DNA of 64,000 nucleotides, from assembly GCA_013152545.1 (NCBI GenBank), contig JAADGF010000116.1:186001-250000 (forward strand), read 5' to 3'. Origin of the DNA: Gammaproteobacteria bacterium (GTDB taxonomy: Bacteria; Pseudomonadota; Gammaproteobacteria; SZUA-152). Positions 57,284 through 64,000 of the stretch are shown in pieces. The translations under genes and the position numbers were made by a program. Within the stretch, counting starts at the first letter, position 1. Each line of letters opens with the position of its first letter. The notes beneath the pieces are model-generated. The model was not told where the DNA came from, did no database searches, and saw only the letters and a program-made list of their open reading frames with translations.

Positions 57284-57589
57284 ATGTTAATTTGGATCGT
57301 CATTTTAATTATCGGGTTATCCGCAATCACTCTCAATATTTTTGCCACACAAACTGTTTTGTCCTCCAGTATTCATACCAAAATCAAACGACGAAACTAT
57401 ATTCTCTTAATCTGGAGCATCCCCATCGTTGGCGTAATATTGGCGGTACTCTTTATCAACCGAGATATTAAAAAAAACAAAGAAACCATTGAAAGCGATA
57501 TTGCAGATGTAATGAAAGACTTGGCCAAACGAATTAATGGTATTGAAGCTGACATCAAACAAAAACGCAGTAAAAAATCATTACATTGA
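57284..57589 (+). CDS. small membrane protein with two helices
   Basis: From ATG 57284 the 101-residue protein has two hydrophobic helices (LIWIVILIIGLSAITLNIF, YILLIWSIPIVGVILAVLFI) and a charged, coiled-coil-like tail (ADVMKDLAKRINGIEADIKQ). The second helix recalls the PLDc_N/phospholipase-D N-terminal two-helix family. A function is not known. GGGGAT lies about 12 bases upstream. The start at 57245 is TTG and less likely. Confidence 0.55.
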   Translation: MLIWIVILIIGLSAITLNIFATQTVLSSSIHTKIKRRNYILLIWSIPIVGVILAVLFINRDIKKNKETIESDIADVMKDLAKRINGIEADIKQKRSKKSLH

Positions 57590-58143
57590 TATTTCTGTAC
57601 AATTTTTACACTATCAACCCCAACACATCAATTAGACAGTATAGGTAACGTGCGTTTTTCACGATAAATTATCGCAATGAGACCTAATCGCGAGCTATTG
57701 CAAACCATTCGTAACAACATCAGAGGCGATAAAAAAATCTGTTCTACAGATCGTCACGTGTTGATCTTTTGAGTAAAGCGGGCAAAAACACAATATTTCA
57801 AAGGCTTGGAGAGGCTTAGTAAGCGATCAACTGATGCGTTAGCTTTAATTCAGTCATTAAACAAGCCGAAGATAACGTTAAACAATTGCGAATCAAATAT
57901 CCTTTACATGTGCTGCAACTGATATGTTAGGATTACTTATACACGACACACTTTGCTACTTTGATTTATTACTGTAATTTACTACAACAAGAAATTACTG
58001 TAATAAATTTATACAATCTACACACTGATTCAATTAACAATCCTTGACAATTCAGCCATCAACTTTTGAGTTGATTCATCCTATACTTGGCTTATTGAAA
58101 GAATAAGCAACATTAAACATTAAACATTAAATGGAGCCACATA
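57590..58143. other. gap without a supported gene
   Basis: A/T-rich. The stretch near 57675-57720 (AATGAGACCTAATCGCGAGC, TATTGCAAACCATTCG) is a weak match to the family A interior. 57940-57955 (TATACACGACACA) weakly resembles the family C end. ACATTAAACATTAAACATTAA is a short tandem repeat before the next gene. Confidence 0.4.
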
Positions 58144-58398
58144 ATGCTAACTCATTTACTCGTACGATATAAATCCAAATTAGCCGATTGCGCAAACCCA
58201 GAATTATTAGCAACCTTGGAAATGCTCGGTCAATCACTGAATATCAGCCCGGATTGCTGGCTAGTCAAATCGAAATTAGATGTTAGTGACGCAACCACAT
58301 TATTGAGCAAAGTTATTGGCAAAAATGACAACATTATGATCACGAATAGTCTTGATTACGCGCTAAAACACCAAAATCAAAACCACCAGCAGCAATAG
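58144..58398 (+). CDS. small protein of unknown family
   Basis: The 84-residue protein begins MLTHLLVRYKSKLADC with GGAG upstream. It ends in a Gln/His-rich tail (KHQNQNHQQQ). The order of predicted strands and helices (strand, helix, strand WLVKSKLD, helix SDATTLLSKVIG, strand NIMITNSL) is that of a ferredoxin-like fold, as in small VapD/Cas2-like or GhoS-like proteins. I see no catalytic motif and cannot name a family. It stands alone. Confidence 0.55.
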   Translation: MLTHLLVRYKSKLADCANPELLATLEMLGQSLNISPDCWLVKSKLDVSDATTLLSKVIGKNDNIMITNSLDYALKHQNQNHQQQ

Positions 58399-59061
58399 AT
58401 TTTGCTGCTTTAGTAACTTGCTTCCACTACAACAGCGAAACGTAACACGGAATTCGATGTTTTTTTACCAAGCACTGGATAATCCATTTTTTAGACATGA
58501 TAGAAGCCACTACTAATGACTCGCTAAGCAATACACGGGGTGGGACGATTCAACACTGGTTACACAAGCCATGAGGATATCCTTCGTCTCGACACAGACG
58601 AAGCACTATCATGCCATAAACCCCGTGGGGTTGGGGTATATAGTTTCCCCGCCCACGCCACTACCGATTGGTGCTAAGCCTTAACACTCTCAACACACCC
58701 CCTCTAAAAAACCTAATTTATCAGTTGGACACTTTGACAAGGCAGGCTCAAAGCACAATGAGACGTAATAACGAGCTATTATGAACTAAATAAAGTTCGA
58801 ATTGCTGCCGATAACATTATCCTGTTGTATCTGTCGAGCAAACTATTGTCCTGAGAACGGATCTGCAGCAGCGGCAGGGATAATTGAACCATTTCTCGTT
58901 TTTTTCACGTTGAGGCTCATCATATACCTCAAAAAACTTAAAATGGTAACCTTTTCCCACCCACCTTACTGCGATTCTCGAAGTCTGACGCACTACGGCT
59001 TTCGTTACGATTCGACAAATTAATTCAGATTTTACAAGCTCTTAATGAGGAGATTTACACA
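58399..59061. other. gap with two hairpins
   Basis: No gene is seen. TTCGTCT/AGACGAA (58583-58602) and AACCCC/GGGGTT (58619-58632) can fold as adjacent hairpins, followed by a G/C-rich GGGGTTGGGG segment. They could belong to a small RNA or to an untranslated region; no T run is present. The region near 58757-58790 weakly resembles the family A interior. Confidence 0.45.
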
Positions 59062-59994
59062 ATGGCGGACACCAACTTCCGGCTGGTTACCCGAAGCGAT
59101 TTTGACGGCTTGGTATGCGCGGTACTTTTGAAACATCTTAATCTCATTAACGACATCAAATTTGTCCACCCCAAAGACATGCAGGATGGAAAAATTGATA
59201 TTACAAACAATGATATATCAACAAATTTACCTTATGTACCCGGTGTGCATATAGCATTTGATCATCATTTATCAGAAACCATTCGCAATGACGCACAAAT
59301 TGACAATCATGTTATTGACCCAAATGCACCATCTGCTGCGCGCGTCGTTTGGAATCATTATGGTAGTCATGACACATTCCCCAAACAGTGGGATGAAATG
59401 ATGACCGCAGTGGATAAAGCTGATGCCGCCCAATTCACCCAGGAAGATATATTACATCCAAAAAGCTGGGAATTACTTAATTTTTTGATGGACGCACGTA
59501 CCGGGTTGGGACGTTTCCGGGAATTTCGCATTTCCAACTACAATTTGATGATGAACTTAATCGATTATTGCAGAGATCATACTATCGATGAAATCCTTCA
59601 ATTACCCGATGTAAAAGAACGCATCGACCTTTATTTTAAACACGAGCTAAAATTCAAACAACAAATCCAATGTTGCACTACCATGTATAAAAATCTCGCA
59701 GTACTTGATCTGCGCAATGAAGAAACCATATGGGCTGGCAACCGTTTTATGATTTATGCCCTGTTTCCACAATGCACTATTTCAATCCATGCCTTGTGGG
59801 GATTAAAAAAACAAAATACCGTTTTTGCAACGGGTAAATCCATTATTAATCGTAGTTCCAACACTAACGTGGGTGAGCTAATGTTAAAGTACCAGGGAGG
59901 TGGACATCAGGCAGCGGGTACCTGCCAGATTAATAATAATGATGCCGATAGCGTACTGAAAGAACTGATCACCCAGATTAATGCGGATGGTTGA
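59062..59994 (+). CDS. DHH family phosphoesterase
   Basis: The 310-residue protein has the DHH-superfamily metal motifs RSDFDGLVCAVLL near the N-terminus and AFDHHLSE at about residue 75, and the C-terminal DHHA1 motif GGGHQAAGTC. Such enzymes cleave phosphodiester or phosphoanhydride bonds with manganese, for example exopolyphosphatases, nanoRNases or cyclic dinucleotide hydrolases. Which substrate this one uses is not clear. GAGGAG lies 10 bases before the ATG. It is followed 100 bases later by a 139-residue protein that may share its transcript. Confidence 0.87.
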   Translation: MADTNFRLVTRSDFDGLVCAVLLKHLNLINDIKFVHPKDMQDGKIDITNNDISTNLPYVPGVHIAFDHHLSETIRNDAQIDNHVIDPNAPSAARVVWNHYGSHDTFPKQWDEMMTAVDKADAAQFTQEDILHPKSWELLNFLMDARTGLGRFREFRISNYNLMMNLIDYCRDHTIDEILQLPDVKERIDLYFKHELKFKQQIQCCTTMYKNLAVLDLRNEETIWAGNRFMIYALFPQCTISIHALWGLKKQNTVFATGKSIINRSSNTNVGELMLKYQGGGHQAAGTCQINNNDADSVLKELITQINADG

Positions 59995-60095
59995 TATTAA
60001 CCCAACGTAATTGTCACTGAACATAATCACCTCATGGTACGACAACAACAAAAATGTAGACATGTTATCAATATCACGATAACCTAGAAGCTAGG

Positions 60096-60515
60096 ATGAA
60101 TCCACGATTACAAGACTTGCCCATCTATGAATTCCGCCGCAGCCAAGTTGACGCGGTGTATTATAATCTTGCACAAGTCGCGCTTAATCGTATCGGTCCA
60201 TCGCAATGTTATCCAATCCCAAAATTAAAAAACCTGGCGCTTATTATTGAAAAAGATGCATGGATTATTATTGACCGATCATTAAATGAGATGCCCGTTG
60301 CGGCATGGCTGAATTTTAAAACCATCCATCGCCAAAGTCTTCACGAAGCCGTGGATTGTCACCTCCGTTTGTACCATGCGCACGCCGATCTTATTTTACA
60401 GCAAACACTTGAGGCTATGCAGCAATTGCTAGGGGAAAAATTGCATGAACCAGAAACGGATACTGGGGCTAATGTGCTGCCATTCCATCACGCTAAAATC
60501 ACCGATAAAACCTAA
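60096..60515 (+). CDS. unknown protein downstream of DHH phosphoesterase
   Basis: The 139-residue protein starts MNPRLQDLPIYEFRRSQVDA and is rich in helices, with a His-rich middle (HRQSLHEAVDCHLRLYHAHA). No signal peptide, membrane helix or known motif is seen. It is co-directional with the DHH gene and precedes the convergent TIGR02270 gene by 45 bases. No function can be given. Confidence 0.55.
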   Translation: MNPRLQDLPIYEFRRSQVDAVYYNLAQVALNRIGPSQCYPIPKLKNLALIIEKDAWIIIDRSLNEMPVAAWLNFKTIHRQSLHEAVDCHLRLYHAHADLILQQTLEAMQQLLGEKLHEPETDTGANVLPFHHAKITDKT

Positions 60516-60559
60516 GCGCCTCGTTGAATCATAACGAGAGCCAACGAAGGTACTAAAAC

Positions 60560-61837
60560 TTACCCCGTATGAGCCATCCCCCGTTGCTGCATTGCCTGCT
60601 GCAATAACTTAAGTTGTTTCATTTGGTTTGAAGCATGCGATGCAGTATTAATGAGTGGCTGGTGACGATGGCGTAACGCCAATTCCAATGCGGCGGCCTG
60701 ACGATGATGTTGGTTGCCTTCCCGAAGAACAACTGCGAGTTCTTCATCAACGAGGGGTAACCCCATTAAATAGCGTTGACCGGCTTGGAACTGATGTTGT
60801 TTTTCTACCCACCAATGTGCCAGTTTATCCGGATCGGGCATAGGTAACAGATCATCGCTGGATGTAATGTTGTCATCAGCTCTATTCTCTGCGTCTGCCT
60901 CACTTGCATCGGCACTTAGGTGCGATTCATCAAGATCAACCCCCGTTAACAAGCTAAACGCGCTGCCTGCAATTTGGGCAAATTCCGGGTGATACATGGC
61001 GCGAATTAAACCCGGGATATTTTGCGCATCACCCAAAACACCGGTCGCAATAACCACGGAGCGGGCCATTCGACTGTCTTTACCCAAATCACTTAACCAG
61101 AGCTGCGCGTTTTGCACGGACATTGACCGTATCAATAATGGCAAGGCGCTGTCACGGTATTGATCATCGTTGACAAATTCCGCCAATTTATTGGGCCCTG
61201 CTCTATCGCCCAACAGTGTGGCTGACCAAGCACTCCAGAATTGGATATCGGTGTCTTTATCCTCCGCCAGGGCTTGCAGGGGCTGGAGCATATCCCGGCA
61301 AGCCAGCTCACCAGCCCACTTTATTCCTTTGAGTTTCATGATCTTATTGTTTGCATTGATCAACTGCAATACATAAGGGCTTGCATTCTCTGCCTGAATA
61401 ATCAATACCTGTACTACAATCAACTGCACTTCACGCGATGGGTGTTTTAGCAACGGTAAAAATAATCGCTCGATTTCGGCGGCTGTAAACCATTCGACGA
61501 CGGCTAATAATTCCTCCGCCGTATCAAGGGCATTCACCACCGTGGCTATCACTTCATCCAGCTTTTCCTGCTCCTGAGAGTGTATCGCCAGTGCGGCAGC
61601 AACAAAGAGTGTACCCGACGCTCCATCCTGCATCGCTTTTTGGCTAATATCCCACCCCAATTGACGCGCCAATATCAAGGCATCAATGTGCGCTGACAAT
61701 TGTTCGTCTATTTCTGCCAAATCACTTAAAAAATAGTCGTGACGGAAAACAATCTTGGCACGCTGTGCCCAGAGCGCGCTGGCTTCTTCAACGTGTTCTT
61801 CGATGATGTCTTTTGAAACTTGTTGGTGATCACTCAT
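60560..61837 (-). CDS. TIGR02270-like HEAT-repeat protein, copy 1
   Basis: The 425-residue protein is helical throughout. It has HEAT-like repeats (LFLPLLKHPSREVQLIVVQ, HPEFAQIAGSAFSLLTGVDL), the DLDESHL-type block and a C-terminal PDPDKLAHWWVEKQHQFQAG, QRYLMGLP. These fit the TIGR02270 family, found near type VI secretion or VgrG genes in proteobacteria and myxobacteria, with unknown function. No signal peptide. A second, divergent copy lies 280 bases upstream on the same strand, with a family B element between. Confidence 0.75.
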   Translation of the reverse strand: MSDHQQVSKDIIEEHVEEASALWAQRAKIVFRHDYFLSDLAEIDEQLSAHIDALILARQLGWDISQKAMQDGASGTLFVAAALAIHSQEQEKLDEVIATVVNALDTAEELLAVVEWFTAAEIERLFLPLLKHPSREVQLIVVQVLIIQAENASPYVLQLINANNKIMKLKGIKWAGELACRDMLQPLQALAEDKDTDIQFWSAWSATLLGDRAGPNKLAEFVNDDQYRDSALPLLIRSMSVQNAQLWLSDLGKDSRMARSVVIATGVLGDAQNIPGLIRAMYHPEFAQIAGSAFSLLTGVDLDESHLSADASEADAENRADDNITSSDDLLPMPDPDKLAHWWVEKQHQFQAGQRYLMGLPLVDEELAVVLREGNQHHRQAAALELALRHRHQPLINTASHASNQMKQLKLLQQAMQQRGMAHTG

Positions 61838-61880
61838 AATCCACTATCACACGGTTATTAATATCAGTATTACTATTTTA

Positions 61881-62102
61881 GGCTCTGTAAAGAAATAAGT
61901 TGTACAGATTACGCCGGATGTCGTTTCGTCTTCAAGGCTTCCGCCATCCATGACTCACACCCCTTACCGACTTCCAGATAGGCAAGGCGGCACCCAAGGG
62001 CACTTCTTTCAGGGTGCATACTCGTTGTCTGTAAGCTTTTCTGCAACACCGAAGACACAAGGATAAAGAAGCTAAATGTTCACGTTATTTCTTTACAGAC
62101 CC
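61881..62102 (+). repeat. MITE-like element, family B, copy 2
   Basis: 222 bases with ends GGCTCTGTAAAGAAATAA and TTATTTCTTTACAGACC, both flanked by TTA. It aligns with copy 1 at 54908 across its whole length, with small deletions. It sits between the two TIGR02270 genes, 15 bases from the stop of the upstream one. Confidence 0.85.
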
Positions 62103-62117
62103 TTAGTCTGCAACAAT

Positions 62118-63494
62118 TTACTGGCCGTTAAACAACCACTGCTGGTTACCCAGTTTTGGCTTTGCTGTTTCCCACCAGCGTTGCCATCGCGCTATTGCCT
62201 GGCGTTGTTTTGTTACAAACCAATCCGGTTCAAAGGCCACGGGATTACCGGAACGTATCACCAGTTCCGCATAGGCATTATGACGCTGTTCAGCATTCGC
62301 ATGGGCATCGTTGGCCAATGTTTCTATACAGCTATTCAAGCTAAAGAAAGCGCCATGACGATAACGATGAGTATTGTCAAAGTTTTGCTTGTTTTCTTGC
62401 CACCAGCTTTGCCAACGCGGATGATCGCTGCAAACGCGAATGACTTTCTTAAGCCTTGGTTTAGTTTGCGCATCCAACGCTTCCCCATCAAGGTCTGCTC
62501 GTGTATCTTGACCCAGAATATCAGCCACCGTCAAATCCGGTTCTTCCTCTTCCTGCACATGCAATTCTTCCCGCAGCCCTGCCCCAGTGAGCATTTGTAA
62601 GGCTTCGCCTGCTTGAACGCGCATTGCCTCATTATCGGCGGTGAGTGCGTTTAACAGCTGCGGTATCGCACCAATATGGCCGTAGATACCCAGGGCTTGT
62701 AACGCGGCCAACTGAGTCTCCTCCCCGGGGAATTGCTGTATCAGCGTGGGCAACTGCTTGTCACCCGCCGACATGGCCAAATAAATCAAACTTTCGGGGG
62801 TGGTTAGTGCAGGCTCCTGACACAGGCGATAAATATGTTGTCTTATTTTTTCAGAGCCTAACGCTAGCAATGGGTATAAAAACGCCGACCGTTGTTCAAT
62901 GGGACGCGCCCAAATCATTTGCTCTATGGCGGGCAATGCTGCTTTGTAACCAAATCGCATTAGGGCAATAATCGCCGCCATACGCACGGTATCATTGTCG
63001 TGGCGCAGCAAGGACCAAAATTGCCGGGGATCACCCTCGCGGCGATAACCCAGTATATCGATGGTTGCGGCCACTAATGCGGGGTTTGCATGCTGGAGGT
63101 AGGGCTTTAGCTGTGCAGAGAGTTGGGCATGGCTGCCGTGCTTGAAGGCGTCGACATAACACCAAAGAAATTCATGCTCTACGTTACCGTAAGCCGCGAC
63201 AACGGCATCAAGTCCTTTGCTATTCGAAGAACACGCCAGGGTGTAGGCAGCACCCAGCACCTGGTCTTCGTCATAGGAATCAAGAAACTGAATCGCGAGA
63301 TCAACGGAATCACCTTCTTGCACTGCTAATGCACTTCGGTGCGCTTCAATGCGGTGTTGTCGATCAATATCGTCTGACCAATCATTTTCCACCTGATAGT
63401 CATTAACTTGAGGTACTGTCAACAGGAAACCCAATTCTGTAATATGCTCACTGATAAAATGCGTGATAGTGTCTGTGTTAACCGTAATATTCAT
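62118..63494 (-). CDS. TIGR02270-like HEAT-repeat protein, copy 2
   Basis: The 458-residue protein has the same order as copy 1: LGFLLTVPQ at the start, HEAT-like repeats (ATIDILGYRREGDPRQFW, RMAAIIALMRFGYKAALP), then ALQMLTGAGL and PRWQSWWQENKQNFDNTHRY near the end, which is the best conserved stretch. It is not identical to copy 1, so the duplication is old. No secretion signal. It is next to the Imm49-like gene, 58 bases downstream of that gene's stop. Confidence 0.75.
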   Translation of the reverse strand: MNITVNTDTITHFISEHITELGFLLTVPQVNDYQVENDWSDDIDRQHRIEAHRSALAVQEGDSVDLAIQFLDSYDEDQVLGAAYTLACSSNSKGLDAVVAAYGNVEHEFLWCYVDAFKHGSHAQLSAQLKPYLQHANPALVAATIDILGYRREGDPRQFWSLLRHDNDTVRMAAIIALMRFGYKAALPAIEQMIWARPIEQRSAFLYPLLALGSEKIRQHIYRLCQEPALTTPESLIYLAMSAGDKQLPTLIQQFPGEETQLAALQALGIYGHIGAIPQLLNALTADNEAMRVQAGEALQMLTGAGLREELHVQEEEEPDLTVADILGQDTRADLDGEALDAQTKPRLKKVIRVCSDHPRWQSWWQENKQNFDNTHRYRHGAFFSLNSCIETLANDAHANAEQRHNAYAELVIRSGNPVAFEPDWFVTKQRQAIARWQRWWETAKPKLGNQQWLFNGQ

Positions 63495-63552
63495 TCTGCA
63501 CTTTATCTAAACAGGTAATGTGAGAGGCTGGCGGTCAGGGTTATAATTCGAG

Positions 63553-64000
63553 TCAAGCATCTGCGGTAACATCGGCTTCTATGGGTAAAAATAAGAATAC
63601 GTTGTCACTAACAAACCCCAACTGCTTGCCAAGCGCTTTTAAGGCCAGACCTTCAATAAAGACATATTGATCCGTTCTGAATTCATAATGATCCTCGATA
63701 GCACTGCCTGCTTTTTCCTCAAACGTGTATTTATGCTCCTCCACTAATTGATTTAGCGCTTCAAAAAAGGCGTCTTCATTGTGGTCGACCATTGCCTTGC
63801 ATATGAGGTAACGCGGGGTTTCGCTGCCCTGTGTTTCTGATATAAAGGCGTCTAAAGAGGCATTAAACGCGGTACTTAGGCTGAAATTCTGCTTAATTAA
63901 TTCAAACAGCATCTGAATGTAAATATAGTCGTCTTGGTATTCGTAATCCGGATTAAATGCAGCCGTAGTTAGCGCGATGAGTCGATTAACCCGTTCCCAT
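63553..64000 (-). CDS. Imm49-like immunity protein, 5' end outside window
   Basis: The frame is open to the window edge (the Met at 63912 is internal), so the N-terminus is missing. The visible 149 residues have the pattern I associate with Imm49: RYLICKAMVDHNEDAFFEAL, NQLVEEHKYTFEEKAGSAIE and IEGLALKALGKQLGF. Imm49 proteins protect against polymorphic toxins. A matching toxin is not in the window. It could also belong to another helical family; the match is by eye. Confidence 0.55.
   Translation of the reverse strand, partial: WERVNRLIALTTAAFNPDYEYQDDYIYIQMLFELIKQNFSLSTAFNASLDAFISETQGSETPRYLICKAMVDHNEDAFFEALNQLVEEHKYTFEEKAGSAIEDHYEFRTDQYVFIEGLALKALGKQLGFVSDNVFLFLPIEADVTADA

Overview
The window is chromosomal DNA from a gammaproteobacterium. 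The evidence is the tamA-tamB pair, cmoA-cmoB, a PBP7-type endopeptidase, mtfA, paiB-like, DUF1820 and DHH-family genes in gammaproteobacterial forms, together with a respiratory nar operon. I cannot name the species from the sequence. Many genes are separated by 300-1000 base gaps carrying short mobile repeats and decayed transposases, so the genome looks repeat-rich.

Layout. 1-428 is the end of a beta-propeller repeat protein and 707-1174 a DUF4188 protein. 1282-15033 (minus strand) is a complete nitrate respiration operon: a fused double NarK, a second NarK, narGHJI, a membrane monoheme cytochrome c and a six-heme cytochrome lipoprotein. An FNR/ANR-type box lies about 140 bases upstream of its first gene. 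15671-17943 holds an AAA-type ATPase preceded by two dyads, and a small phosphatase. 17944-19296 is a graveyard of degraded genes, including two transposase remnants.

20164-29874 (minus strand) is a metal-efflux and metal-handling block: a His-rich membrane protein, CzcC/CzcB/CzcA-like tripartite RND pump, DUF3240, HupE/UreJ-like and DUF6488 proteins, then a monoheme cytochrome c. 30650-37935 carries a DUF2007 protein, a cupredoxin next to a di-heme peroxidase, and several small exported or lipoproteins. 38946-44542 is tamA-tamB. 44696-54554 is mostly housekeeping: a double-thioredoxin protein, mtfA, a cold-shock protein, a PaiB-like protein, DUF1820, a histidine phosphatase, a quinone-oxidoreductase-like dehydrogenase, cmoBA and pbpG, interrupted by the truncated N-terminal part of an integron-type integrase. 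55442-60515 has a B12-binding radical SAM protein, two small proteins and a DHH phosphoesterase. 60560-64000 has two TIGR02270-like paralogues and an Imm49-like protein running off the window end, which suggests the edge of a contact-dependent or type VI secretion accessory locus.

Three families of short non-coding inverted-repeat elements (MITE-like) are visible by direct comparison. Family A has two full copies, one partial copy and solo ends. Family B has two copies. Family C has one copy. None of the three encodes a transposase. I found no tRNA, rRNA or CRISPR array.
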